This document shows, one piece after another, positions 37,074-50,895 of a stretch of 64,000 nt of DNA. This DNA is from Euonymus europaeus. Its lineage: Eukaryota > Streptophyta > Magnoliopsida > Celastrales > Celastraceae. The stretch lies in NCBI GenBank assembly GCA_963580455.1, contig OY756962.1, forward strand, positions 15,766,001 through 15,830,000. The letters run 5' to 3'. Every line of letters begins with the position of its first letter. The stretch's first letter is position 1. The position numbers and the translations under genes were made by a program. Below the pieces are notes generated by a model that was not told the DNA's origin, made no database searches, and saw only the letters and a program-made list of their open reading frames with translations.

Positions 37074-38992
37074 ACTTTTTATTTTTCTTCTATGACAAAT
37101 TTTACGAGTATAAGCTTCGTAGATTATTTCGATGCTAAAACACCATCTTTCTATGACAAATAGACAAAACCGTTAAAAGCTCCTCCATAGAGGGAGTTGA
37201 GCAACTTCCGACCATCAAAGTTGCTCGGTGTACACTTTTTATTGTTCTTCTATTTCAAATTTTACGAGTATAATCTTCCAAGATTATTTCGATTCCAAAT
37301 CACCAACTTTCTATGAGAAATGGACAAAACCGTTAAAAGCTCCTCCATAGAGAGAGTTGAGCAACATCGAACCATCAAAGTTGCTCGATGTACACTTTTT
37401 ATTGTTCTTCTATGTTAAATTTTATGAGTATAAGCTTCATAGATTATTTCGATGCCAAAAAACGAACTTTTTACGACAAATGGACAAAACCGTTAAAAGC
37501 TCCTCCATAGAGAAAGTTGAGATACTTCGTACCATAAAAGTTGCTTGGTGTACACTTTTTATTGTTCTTCTATGTCAAATTTTACGAGTATAAGCTTCCA
37601 AGATTATTTCGATGCCAAAACACCAACTTTTTATCACAAAGGGACAAAACCTAGAAAAGCTCCTCCATAGAGAGAGTTGAGTAACTTCGGACCCACTAAG
37701 TTGCTCGGGATACACTTTTTATTGTTCTTCTATGTCAAATTTTACGAGTATAAGCTTCATAGATTATTTCGATGCCAAAACACAATCTGTCTATGACAAA
37801 TAGACAAAACCGTTAAAAGCTCCTCCATAGAAAGAGTTGAGCAACTTCGGACCATCAAAGTTGCTCGGTGTACACTTTTTATTGTTATTCTATGTCAAAT
37901 TTTATGAGTACTAGCTTCCAAGATTATTTCGATGCTAAAACACCATCATTCTATGACAAATGGACAAAAACGATAAAAGGCCCTTCATAGAGAGAGTTGA
38001 GCAACTTCGGACAATCAAAGTTTCTCGGTGTACACTTTTTATTGTTCTTCTATGTCAAATTTTACGAGTATAAGCTTCATAGATTATTTCGATGCCAAAA
38101 AATGAACTTTTTACGACAAATGGACAAAACCGTTAAATGCTCCTCCATAGAGAGAGTTCAGTAACTTCGAACCCATAAAGTTGCTCGGGATACACTTTTT
38201 ATTGTTCTTCTATGTCAAATTTTACGAGTATAAGCTTCGTAGATTATTTGGATGCCAAAACACCAACTTTTTAACACAGATGGACAAAATCTTGAAAAGC
38301 TCCTTCATAGAGAGAGTTGAGTAACTTCGGACCCACAAAGTTGCTCGAGATACACTTTTTATTGTTCTTCTATGTCAAATTTTACGAGTATAAGCTTCCT
38401 AGATTATTTCGATGCTAAAACACCATCTTTCTATGACAAATGGACAAAACCGTTAAAAGGCCCTCCATAGAGAGAGTTGACCAACTTCGGACCATCAAAG
38501 TTTCTCGGTGTACACTTTTTATTGTTCTTCTATGTCAAATTTTACGACTATAAGCTTCCTAGATTATTTCGATGCTAAAACACCATCTTTCTATAACAAA
38601 TGGACAAAACCGTTAAAAGCTCCTCCATAGAGAGAGTTGAGCAACTTCGGACCATCAAAGTTGCTCGGTGTACACTTTTTATTGTACATCTATGTCAAGT
38701 TTTACGAGTATAAGCTTCCAAGATTATTTCGATGCCAAAACACCAACTTTTTATTACAAATGGACAAAACCTTCAAAAGCTCCTCCATAGAGAGAGTTGA
38801 GTAACTTCGGACCCACAAAGTTGCTCGGGATAAACTTTTTATTGTTCTTCTATGCAAATTATACGAGTATAAGCTTTTTAGATTATTTCAATGCTAAAAC
38901 ACAATCTTTCTATAACAAATGGACAAAACCGTTAAAAGCCCCTCCATAGAGAGAGTTGAGCAACTTCAGACCATCAAAGTTGCTCGGTATAC
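37074..38992 (+). repeat. 12-mer HOR (1,919 bp), copy 2
   Basis: This is the clean form of the 12-monomer unit. Relative to copy 3 it shows gagaaagttgag (about 37,511), cccactaag and cacaatctgtc, against gagagagttgag, cccacaaag and cacaatctttc downstream. Private changes near its right end are gttgaccaactt (about 38,478) and tttcaatgc (about 38,888). Confidence 0.85.
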
Positions 38993-40377
38993 ACTTTTTA
39001 TTTTTCTTCTATGACAAATTTTACGAGTATAAGCTTCGTAGATTATTTCGATGCTAAAACACCATCTTTCTATGACAAATAGACAAAACCGTTAAAAGCT
39101 CCTCCATAGAGGGAGTTGAGCAACTTCCGACCATCAAAGTTGCTCGGTGTACACTTTTTATTGTTCTTCTATTTCAAATTTTACGAGTATAATCTTCCAA
39201 GATTATTTCGATTCCAAATCACCAACTTTCTATGAGAAATGGACAAAACCGTTAAAAGCTCCTCCATAGAGAGAGTTGAGCAACATCGAACCATCAAAGT
39301 TGCTCGATGTACACTTTTTATTGTTCTTCTATGTTAAATTTTATGAGTATAAGCTTCATAGATTATTTCGATGCCAAAAAACGAACTTTTTACGACAAAT
39401 GGACAAAACCGTTAAAAGCTCCTCCATAGAGAGAGTTGAGATACTTCGTACCATAAAAGTTGCTTGGTGTACACTTTTTATTGTTCTTCTATGTCAAATT
39501 TTACGAGTATAAGCTTCCAAGATTATTTCGATGCCAAAACACCAACTTTTTATCACAAAGGGACAAAACCTAGAAAAGCTCCTCCATAGAGAGAGTTGAG
39601 TAACTTCGGACCCACAAAGTTGCTCGGGATACACTTTTTATTGTTCTTCTATGTCAAATTTTACGAGTATAAGCTTCATAGATTATTTCGATGCCAAAAC
39701 ACAATCTTTCTATGACAAAGAGACAAAACCGTTAAAAGCTCCTCCATAGAAAGAGTTGAGCAATTTCGGACCATCAAAGTTGCTCGGTGTACACTTTTTA
39801 TTGTTATTCTATGTCAAATTTTATGAGTACTAGCTTCCAAGATTATTTCGATGCTAAAACACCATCATTCTATGACAAATGGACAAAAACGTTAAAAGGC
39901 CCTTCATAGAGAGAGTTGAGCAACTTCGGACAATCAAAGTTTCTCGGTGTACACTTTTTATTGTTCTTCTATGTCAAATTTTACGAGTATAAGCTTCATA
40001 GATTATTTCGATGCCAAAAAACGAACTTTTTACGACAAATGGACAAAACCGTTAAATGCTCCTCCATAGAGAGAGTTCAGTAACTTCGAACCCATAAAGT
40101 TGCTCGGGATACACTTTTTATTGTTCTTCTATGTCAAATTTTACGAGTATAAGCTTCGTAGATTATTTGGATGCCAAAACACCAACTTTTTAACATAGAT
40201 GGACAAAATCTTGAAAAGCTCCTTCATAGAGAGAGTTGAGTAACTTCGGACCCACAAAGTTGCTCGAGATACACTTTTTATTGTTCTTCTATGTCAAATT
40301 TTACGAGTATAAGCTTCCTAGATTATTTCGATGCTAAAACACCATCTTTCTATGACAAATGGACAAAACCGTTAAAA
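38993..40377 (+). repeat. 12-mer HOR, partial copy 3
   Basis: This segment follows copy 2 at offset 1,919 until about 40,377, where gttaaaatgccc replaces gttaaaaggccc and the order changes. Divergence is higher in the second half (acgaac for atgaac, acgttaaaagg for acgataaaagg). That suggests conversion from other strings near the edge of the block. Confidence 0.8.
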
Positions 40378-43300
40378 TGCCCTCCATAGAGAGAGTTGAG
40401 CAACTTCGGACCATCAAAGTTGCTCGGTGTACACTTTTTATTGTTCTTCTATGTCAAATTTTACGAGTATAAGCTTCATAGATTATTTCGATGCCAAAAA
40501 ACGAACTTTTTACGACAAATGGACAAAACCGTTAAAAGCTCCTCCATAGAGAGAGTTGAGCAACTTTGGACCATCAAAGTTGCTCGGTGTACACTTTTTA
40601 TTGTTCTTCTATGTCAAATTTTACGACTATAAGCTTCCTAGATTATTTCGATGCTAAAACACCATCTTTCTATAATAAATGGACAAAACCGTTAAAAGCT
40701 CCTCCATAGAGAGAGTTGAGCAACTTCGGACCATCAAAGTTGCTCGGTGTACACTTTTTATTGTACTTCTATGTCAAATTTTACGAGTATAAGCTTCCAA
40801 GATTATTTCGATGCCAAAACACCAACTTTTTATCACAAATGGACAAAACCTTGAAAAGCTCCTCCATAGAGAGAGTTGAGTAACTTCGGACCCACAAAGT
40901 TGCTCGGGATACACTTTTTATTGTTCTTCTATGTCAAATTTTACGAGTATAAGCTTCGTAGATTATTTCGATGCTAAAACACCATCTTTCTATGACAATT
41001 AGACAAAACCGTTAAAAGCCCCTCCATAGAGAGAGTTGAGCAACTTCGGACCATCAAAGTTGCTCGGTGTACACTTTTTATTGTTCTTCTATGTCAAATT
41101 TTACAAGTATAATCTTCCAAGATTATTTCGATTCCAAATCACCAACTTTCTATGAGAAATGTACAAAACCGCTAAAAGCTCCTCCATAGAGAGAGTTGAG
41201 CAACTTCGAACCATCAAACTTGCTCGATGTACACTTTTTATTGTTCTTCTATGTTAAATTTTATGAGTATAAGCTTCATAGATTATTTCGATTCCAAATC
41301 ACCAACTTTCTATGAGAAATGGACAAAACCGTTAAAAGCTCCTCCATAGAGAGAGTTGAGCAACATCGAACCATCAAAGTTGCTCGGTGTACACTTTTTA
41401 TTGTTCTTCTATGTTAAATTTTATGAGTATAAGCTTCATAGATTATTTCGATGCCAAAAAACGAACTTTTTACGACAAATGGACAAAACCGTTAAAAGCT
41501 CCTCCATAGAGAGAGTTAAGATACTTCGTAACATAAAAGTTGCTCGGTGTACACTTTTTATTGTTCTTCTATGTCAAATTTTACAAGTATAAGCTTCCAA
41601 GATTATTTCGATGCCAAAACACCAACTTTTTATCACAAATGGACAAAAACTTGAAAAGCTCCTCCATAGAGAGAGTTGAGTAACTTCGGACCCACAAAGT
41701 TGCTCGGGATACACTTTTTATTGTTCTTCTATGTCAAATTTTACGAGTATAAGCTTCGTAGATTATTTTGATGCCAAAACACCAACTTTTTAAAACAGAT
41801 GGACAAAATCTTGAAAAGCTCCTTCATAGAGAGAGTTGAGTAACTTCGGACCCACAAAGTTGCTCGAGATACACTTTTTATTGTTCTTCTATGTCAAATT
41901 TTACGAGTATAAGCTTCCTAGATTATTTCGATGCTAAAACACCATCTTTCTATGACAAATGGACAAAACCGTTAAAATGCCCTCCATAGAGAGAGTTGAG
42001 CAACTTCGGACCATCAAAGTTGCTCGGTGTACACTTTTTATTGTTCTTCTATGTCAAATTTTACGTGTATAAGCTTCATAGATTATTTCGATGCCAAAAA
42101 ACGAACTTTTTACGACAAATGGACAAAACCGTTAAAAGCTCCTCCATAGAGAGAGTTGAGCAACTTCGTACCATCAAAGTTGCTCGGTGTACACTTTTTG
42201 TTGTTCTTCTATGTCAAATTTTACGAGTATAAGCTTCCTAGATTATTTCGATGCTAAAACACTATCTTTCTATAACAAATGGACAAAACCGTTAAAAGCT
42301 CCTCCATAGAGAGAGTTGAGCAACTTCGGACCATCAAAGTTGCTCGGTGTACACTTTTTATTGTACTTCTATGTCAAATTTTACGAGTATCAGTTTCCTA
42401 GATTTTTTCGATGCTAAAACACAATCTTTCTATGACAAATGGACAAAACCTTTAAAAGCCCCCCCATAGAGAGAGTTGAGCAAGTTCGGACCATCAATGT
42501 TGCTCGGTGTACACTTTTTATTGTTCTTCTATGTCAAATTTTACGAGTATAAGCTTCCAAGATTATTTGGATGCCAGAACACCAACTTTTTAACACAAAT
42601 GGACAAAATCTTGAAAAGCTCCTCCATAGAGAGAGTTGAGTAACTTCGGACCCAAAAAGTTGCTCAGGATACACTTTTTATTGTTCTTCTATGTCAAATT
42701 TTACGAGTATAAGCTTCCTAGATTATTTCGATGCTAAAACACCATCTTTCTATGACAAATGGACAAAACCGTTAAAAGGCCCTCCATAGAGAGAGTTGAG
42801 CAACTTCGGACCATCAAAGTTTCTCGGTGTACACTTTTTATTGTTCTTCTATATCAAATTTTACGACTATAAGCTTCCTAGATTATTTCGATGCTAAAAC
42901 ACCATCTTTCTATAACAAATGGACAAAACCGTTAAAAGCTCCTCCATAGAGAGAGTTGAGCAACTTCGGACCATCAAAGTTGCTCGGTGTACACTTTTTA
43001 TTGTACATCTATGTCAAGTTTTACGAGTATAAGCTTCCAAGATTATTTCGATGCCAAAACACCAACTTTTTATTACAAATGGACAAAACCTTCAAAAGCT
43101 CCTCCATAGAGAGAGTTGAGTAACTTCGGACCCACAAAGTTTCTCGGGATACACTTTTTATTGTTCTTCTATGTCAAATTTTATGAGTATAAGCTTCCTA
43201 GATTATTTCGATGCTAAAACACCATCTTTCTACGACAAATGTGCAAAACCGTTAAAAGGCCATCCATAGAGAGAGTTGAGCAACTTCGGACCATCAAAGT

Positions 43301-46300
43301 TTCTCGGTGTACACTTTTTGTTGTTCTTCTATGTCAAATTTTACGAGTATAAGCTTCCAAAATTATTTCGATGCCAAAACACAAACTTTTTAACACAAAT
43401 GGACAAAATCTTGAAAAGCTCCTCCATAGAGAGAGTTGAGTAACTTCGGACCCACAAAGTTGCTCGGGATACACTTTTTATTGTTCTTCTATGTCAAATT
43501 TTACGAGTATAAGCTTCCTAGATTATTTCGATGCTAAAACACCATCTTTCTATGACAAATGGACAAAACCGTTAAAAGTCCCTCCATAGAGAGAGTTGAG
43601 CAACTTCGGACCATCAAAGTTTCTCGGTGTACACTTTTTATTGTTCTTCTATGTCAAATTTTACGAGTATAAGCTTCCAAGATTATTTCGATGCCAAAAC
43701 ACCAACTTTTTATCACAAATGGATAAAACCTTGAAAAGCTCCTCCATAGAGAGAGTTGAGTAACTTCGGACCCAAAAAGTTGCTCGGGATAAACTTTTTA
43801 TTGTTCTTCTATGCAAATTATACGAGTATAAGCTTTTTAGATTATTTCGATGCTAAAACACCATCTTTCAATAACAAATGGACAAAACCGTTAAAACCCC
43901 TCCATAGAGAGAGTTGAGCAACTTCAGACCATCAAAGTTGCTCGTTGTACACTTTTTATTGTACTTCTATGTCAAATTTTATGAGTATAAGCTTCCAAGA
44001 TTATTTCGATTCCGAATCACCAACTTTCTATGAGAAATGGACAAAACCGTTAAAAGCTCTTCCATAGAGAGTGTTGAGGAAATTTACAGCCACAAAGTTG
44101 CTCGGGATACACTTTTTATTTTTCTTCTTTGTCAAATTTTACGAGTATAAGCTTCGTAAATTATTTCGATGATAAAACACATTCTTTCTATGACAAATAG
44201 ACAAAACCGTTAAAAGCTCCTCCATAGAGAGAGTTGAGCAACTTCGGACCATCAAAGTTGCTTGGTGTACACTTTTTATTGTTCTTCTATGTCAAATTTT
44301 ACGAGTATAATCTTCCAAGATTATTTCGATTCCAAATCACCAACTTTCTATGACAAATGTACAAAACCGCTAAAAGCTCCTCCATAGAGAGAGTTGAGCA
44401 ACTTCGAACCATCAAAGTTGCTCGATGTACACTTTTTATTGTTCTTCTATGTTAAATTTTATGAGTATAAGCTTCATAGATTATTTCGATGCTAAAAGAC
44501 CATCTTTCTATCACAAATGGACAAAACCGTTAAAAGCTCCTCCATAGAGAGAGTTGACCAACTTCGGACCATCAAAGTTGCTCGGTGTACACTTTTTATT
44601 GTTCTTCTATGTCAAGTTTTACGAGTATAAGCTTCCAAGATTATTTCGATGCCAAAACACCAACTATTTAACACAAATGGACAAAATCTTGAAAAGCTCC
44701 CCCATAGAGAGAAATGAGTAACTTCGGACCCACAAAGTTGCTCGGGATACACTTTTTATTGTTCTTCTATGTCAAATTTTACGAGTATAAGCTTCCTAGA
44801 TTATTTCGATGCTAAAACACCATCTTTCTACGACAAATGGACAAAATCGTTAAAAGGCCCTCCATAGAGAGAGTTGAGCAACTTTGGACCATCAAAGTTT
44901 CTCGGTGTACACTTTTTATTCTTCTTCTATGTCAAATTTTACGAGTATAAGCTTCATAGATTATTTCGATGCCAAAAAACGAACTTTTTACGACAAATGG
45001 ACAAAACCGTTAAAATCTCCTCCATAGAGAGAGTTCAGTAACTTCGAACCCATAAAGTTGCTCGGGATACACTTTTTATTGTTCTTCTATGTCAAATTTT
45101 ACGAGTATAAGCTTCGTAGATTATTTTGATGCCAAAACACCCACTTTTTAACACAGATGGACAAAATCTTGAAAAGCTCCTTCATAGAGAGAGTTGAGTA
45201 ACTTCGGACCCACAAAGTTGCTCGAGATACACTTTTTATTGTTCTTCTATGTCAAATTTTACGAGTATAAGCTTCCTAGATTATTTCGATGCTAAAACAC
45301 CATCTTTCTATGACAAATGGACAAAACCGTTAAAATGCCCTCCATAGAGAGAGTTGAGCAATTTCGGACCATCAAAGTTGCTCGGTGTACACTTTTTATT
45401 GTTCTTCTATGTCAAATTTTACGAGTATAAGCTTCATAGATTATTTCGATGCCCAAAAACGAACTTTTTACGATAAATGGACAAAACCGTTAAAAGCTCC
45501 TCCATAGAGAGAGTTGAGCAACTTCGGACCATCAAAGTTGCTCGGTCTACACTTTTTATTGTTCTTCTATGTCAAATTTTACGACTATAAGCTTCCTAGA
45601 TTATTTCGATGCTAAAACACCATCTTTCTATCATAAATGGACAAAACCGTTAAAAGCTCCTCCATAGAGAGAGTTGAGCAACTTCGGACCATCAAAGTTG
45701 CTCGGTGTACACTTTTTATTGTACTTCTATGTCAAATTTTACGAGTATAAGCTTCCAAGATTATTTCGATGCCAAAACACCAACTTTTTATCACAAATGG
45801 ACAAAACCTTGAAAAGCTCCTCCATAGAGAGAGTTGAGTAACTTCGGACCCACAAAGTTGCTCGGGATACACTTTTTATTGTTCTTCTATGTCAAATTTT
45901 ACGAGTATAAGCTTCGTAGATTATTTCGATGCTAAAACACCATCTTTCTATGACAAATAGACAAAACCGTTAAAAGCTCCTCCATAGAGAGAGTTGAGCA
46001 ACTTCGGACCATCAAAGTTGCTCGGTGTACACTTTTTATTGTTCTTCTATGTCAAATTTTACGAGTATAATCTTCCAAGATTATTTCGATTCCAAATCAC
46101 CAACTTTCTATGAGAAATGTTCAAAACCGCTAAAAGCTCCTCCATAGAGAGAGTTGAGCAACTTCGAACCATCAAAGTTGCTCGATGTACACTTTATATT
46201 GTTCTTCTATGTTAAATTTTATGAGTATAAGCTTCATAGATTATTTCGATGCTAAAAGACCATCTTTCTATAACAAATGGACAAAACCGTTAAAAGCTCC

Positions 46301-48956
46301 TCCATAGAGAGAGTTGACCAACTTCGGACCATCAAAGTTGCTCGGTGTACACTTTTTATTGTTCTTCTATGTCAAGTTTTACGAGTATAAGCTTCCAAGA
46401 TTATTTCGATGCCAAAACACCAACTATTTAACACAAATGGACAAAATCTTTAAAAGCTCCTCCATAGAGAGAAATGAGTAACTTCGGACCCACAAAGTTG
46501 CTCGGGATACACTTTTTATTGTTCTTCTATGTCAAATTTTACGAGTATAAGCTTCCTAGATTATTTCGATGCTAAAACACCATCTTTCTATGACAAATGG
46601 ACAAAACCGTTAAAAGGCCCTCCATAGAGAGAGTTGAGCAACTTCGGACCATCAAAGTTTCTCGGTGTACACTTTTTATTCTTCTTCTATGTCAAATTTT
46701 ACGAGTATAAGCTTGATAGATTATTTCGATGCCAAAAAACGAACTTTTTACGAAAAATGGACAAAACCGTTAAAAGCTCCTCCATAGAGAGAGTTGAATA
46801 GCTTCGAACCCACAAAGTTGCTCGGGATACACTTTTTATTATTCTTCTATGTAAAATTTTACGAGTATAAGCTTCGTAGATTATTTCGATGCCAAAACAC
46901 CAACTTTTTAACACAAATGGACAAAATCTTGAAAAGCTCCTCCATAGAGAGAGTTGAGTAACTTCAGGCCCACAAAGTTGCTCGAGATACACTTTTTATT
47001 GTTCTTCTATATCAAATTTTACGAGTATAAGATTCCTAGATTATTTCGATGCTAAAACACCATCTTTCTATGACAAATGGACAAAAACCATTAAAAGGCC
47101 CTCCATAGAGAGAGTTGAGCAACTTCGGACCATCAAAGTTTCTCGGTGTACACTTTTTATTGTTCTTCTATGTCAAATTTTATGAGTATAAGCTTCATAG
47201 ATTATTTCGATGACAAGAAACGAACTTTTTACGACAAATGGACAAAACCGTTAAAAGCTCCTCCATAGAGAGAGTTGAGCAACTTCGGACCATCAAAGTT
47301 GCTCGGTGTACACTTTTTATTGTTCTTCTATGTCAAATTTTACGAGTATAAGCTTCCTAGATTATTTCGATGCTAAAACACCAAATTTCTATAACAAATG
47401 GACAAAACCGTTAAAAGCTCCTCCATAGAGAGAGTTGAGCAACTTCGGACCATCAAAGTTGCTCGGTGTACACTTTTTATTGTACTTCTATGTCAAATTT
47501 TACGAGTATCAGCTTTCTAGATTTTTTCGATGCTAAAACACAATCTTTCTATGACAAATGGACAAAACCGTTAAAAGCCCCCCCATAGAGAGAGAGTTGA
47601 GCAACTTCGGACCATCAAAGTTGCTCGGTGTACACTTTTTATTGTTCTTCTATGTCAAATTTTACGAGTATAAGCTTCCAAGATTATTTGGATGCCAAAA
47701 CACCAACTTTTTAACACAAATGGACAAAATCTTGAAAAGCTCCTCCATAGAGAGAGTTGAGTAACTTCGTACCCACAAAGTTGCTCGGGATACACTTTTT
47801 ATTGTTCTTCTATGTCAAATTTTACGAGTATAAGCTTCCTAGATTATTTCGATACTAAAACACCATCTTTCTATGAAAAATGGACAAAACCGTTAAAAGG
47901 CGCTCCATAGAGAGAGTTGAGCAACTTCGGACCATCAAAGTTTCTCGGTGTACACTTTTTATTGTTCTTCTATGTCAAATTTTACGACTATAAGCTTCCT
48001 AGATTATTTCGATGCTAAAACACCATCTTTCTATAACAAAGGGACAAAACCGTTAAAAGCTCCTCCATAGAGAGAGTTGAGCAACTTCGGACAATCAAAG
48101 TTGCTCGGTGTACACTTTTTATTGTACATCTATGTCAAGTTTTACGAGTATAAGCTTCCAAGATTATTTCGATGCCAAAACACCAACTTTTTATTACAAA
48201 TGGACAAAACCTTCAAAAGCTCCTCCATAGAGATAGTTGAGTAACTTCGGACCCACAAAGTTGCTCGGGATAAACTTTTTATTGTTCTTCTATGCAAATT
48301 ATACGAGTATAAGCTTTTTAGATTATTTCGATGCTAAAACACAATCTTTCTATAACAAATGGACAAAACCGTTAAAAGCCCCTCCATAGAGAGAGTTGAG
48401 CCACTTCAGACCATCAAAGTTGCTCGGTATACACATTTTATTTTTCTTCTATGTCAAATTTTACGAGTATAAGCTTCGTAGATTATTTCGATGCTAAAAC
48501 ACCATCTTTCTATGAGAAATAGACAAAACCGTTAAAAGCTCCTCCATAGAGGGAGTTGAGCAACTTCCGACCATCAAAGTTGCTCGGTGTACACTTTTTA
48601 TTGTTCTTCTATTTCAAATTTTACGAGTATAATCTTCCAAGATTATTTCGATTCCAAATCACCAACTTTCTATGAGAAATGGACAAAACCGTTAAAAGCT
48701 CCTCCATAGAGAGAGTTGAGCAACATCGAACCATCAAAGTTGCTCGATGTACACTTTTTATTGTTCTTCTATGTTAAATTTTATGAGTATAAGCTTCATA
48801 GATTATTTCGATGCCAAAAAATGAACTTTTTACGACAAATGGACAAAACCGTTAAAAGCTCCTCCATAGAGAGAGTTGAGAAACTTCGTACCATAAAAGT
48901 TGCTCGGTGTACACTTTTTATTGTTCTTCTATGTCAAATTTTACGAGTATAAGCTT
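40378..48956 (+). repeat. Irregular, more diverged satellite zone
   Basis: No tandem HOR dominates here and one-off variants are denser: tacgtgtataagc (42,064), cactatc (42,261), gatgccagaac (42,571), gtgcaaaacc (43,241), an attgttcttc to gttgttcttc change (42,200 and 43,320), aaattatttcg (44,158) and actttatatt (46,192). A weak 11-mer period links about 44,221-44,940 with 45,981-46,700 (offset 1,760). One base is lost in gttaaaacccctcc (about 43,894). About 45.7-47.5 kb parallels 4.3-6.1 kb. It may be an older part of the array between recently expanded blocks. Confidence 0.75.
45928..46087 (+). repeat. Reference A-type monomer
   Basis: This monomer is close to the window consensus. A-type monomers carry linked bases in the second half: gagcaactt, then cggaccatca, then aagttgctc, then ggtgtacac. 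Positions 69-77 and 88-96 form a perfect inverted repeat, and positions 98-105 are the palindrome gtgtacac. Runs of A or T lie at 7-10, 18-20, 28-30, 36-39, 45-48, 106-110 and 127-133. This copy differs from consensus in aaatag for aaatgg, and in tataatc near its end, which removes the HindIII site. Confidence 0.85.
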
Positions 48957-50895
48957 CCAAGATTATTTCAATGCCAAAACACCAACTTTTTATCACAAAT
49001 GGACAAAACCTTGAAAAGCTCCTCCATAGAGAGAGTTGAGTAACTTCGGACCCACAAAGTTGCTCGGGATACACTTTTTATTGTTCTTCTATGTCAAATT
49101 TTACGAGTATAAGCTTCATAGATTATTTCGATGCTAAAACACAATCTTTCTATGACAAATAGACAAAACCGTTAAAAGCTCCTCCAGAGAAAGAGTTGAG
49201 CAACTTCGGACCATCAAAGTTGCTCGGGATACACTTTTTATTGTTCTTCTATGTCAAATTTTACGAGTATAAGCTTCGTAGATTATTTGGATGCCAAAAC
49301 ACCAAATTTTTAACTCAGATGGACAAAATCTTGAAAAGCTCCTTCATAGAGAGAGTTGAGTAACTTCGGACCCACAAAGTTGCTCGAGATACACTTTTTA
49401 TTGTTCTTCTATGTCAAATTTTACGAGTATAAGCTTCCTAGATTATTTCGATGCTAAAACACCATCTTTCTATGACAAATGGACAAAACCGTTAAAATAC
49501 CCTCCATAGAGAGAGTTGAGCAACTTCGGACCATCAAAGTTGCTCGGTGTACACTTTTTATTGTTCTTCTATGTCAAATTTTACGAGTATAAGCTTCATA
49601 GATTATTTCGATGCCCAAAAACGAACTTTTTACGACAAATGGACAAAACCGTTAAAAGCTCCTCCATAGAGAGAGATGAGCAACTTCGGACCATCAAAGT
49701 TGCTCGGTGTACACTTTTTATTGTTCTTCTATGTCAAATTTTACGACTATAAGCTTCCAAGATTATTTCGATGCGAAAACACCATCTTTCTATAATAAAT
49801 GGACAAAACCGTTAAAAGCTCCTCCATAGAGAGAGTTGAGCAACTTCGGACCATCAAAGTTGCTTGGTGTACACTTTTTATTGTACTTCTATGTCAAATT
49901 TTACGAGTATAAGCTTCCAAGATTATTTCGATGCCAAAACACCAACTTTTTATCACAAATGGACAAAACCTTGAAAAGCTCCTCCATAGAGAGAGTTGAG
50001 TAACTTCGGACCCACAAAGTTGCTCGGGATACACTTTTTATTGTTCTTCTATGTCAAATTTTACGAGTATAAGCTTCATAGATTATTTCGATGCTAAAAC
50101 ACAATCTTTCTATGACAAATAGACAAAACCGTTAAAAGCTCCTCCAGAGAAAGAGTTGAGCAACTTCGGACCATCAAAGTTGCTCGGGATACACTTTTTA
50201 TTGTTCTTCTATGTCAAATTTTACGAGTATAAGCTTCGTAGATTATTTGGATGCCAAAACACCAAATTTTTAACACAGATGGACAAAATCTTGAAAAGCT
50301 CCTTCATAGAGAGAGTTGAGTAACTTCGGACCCACAAAGTTGCTCGAGATACACTTTTTATTGTTCTTCTATGTAAAATTTTACGAGTATAAGCTTCCTA
50401 GATTATTTCGATGCTAAAACACCATCTTTCTATGACAAATGGACAAAACCGTTAAAATACCCTCCATAGAGAGAGTTGAGCAACTTCGGACCATCAAAGT
50501 TGCTCGGTGTACACTTTTTATTGTTCTTCTATGTCAAGTTTTACGAGTATAAGCTTCATAGATTATTTCGATGCCCAAAAACGAACTTTTTACGACAAAT
50601 GGACAAAACCGTTAAAAGCTCCCCCATAGAGAGAGATGAGCAACTTCGGACCATCAAAGTTGCTCGGTGTACACTTTTTATTGTTCTTCTATGTCAAATT
50701 TTACGACTATAAGCTTCCTAGATTATTTCGATGCGAAAACACCGTCTTTCTATAATAAATGGACAAATCCGTTAAAAGCTCCTCCATAGAGAGAGTTGAG
50801 CAACTTCGGACCATCAAAGTTGCTCGGTGTACACTTTTTATTGTACTTCTATGTCAAATTTTACGAGTATAAGCTTCCAAGATTATCTCGATGCC
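48957..50895 (+). repeat. 960-bp 6-mer sub-repeat (example in copy 1)
   Basis: Within each 3,199-bp unit, six monomers are repeated at offset 960: about 48,971-49,930 and 49,931-50,890 in copy 1, about 52,170 and 53,130 in copy 2, about 55,369 and 56,329 in copy 3. The two sub-copies differ consistently. The first has aactcagatgg and gctcctccatagagagagatg; the second has aacacagatgg and gctcccccatagagagagatg. The 6-mer duplication therefore predates the 20-mer amplification. Confidence 0.87.
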
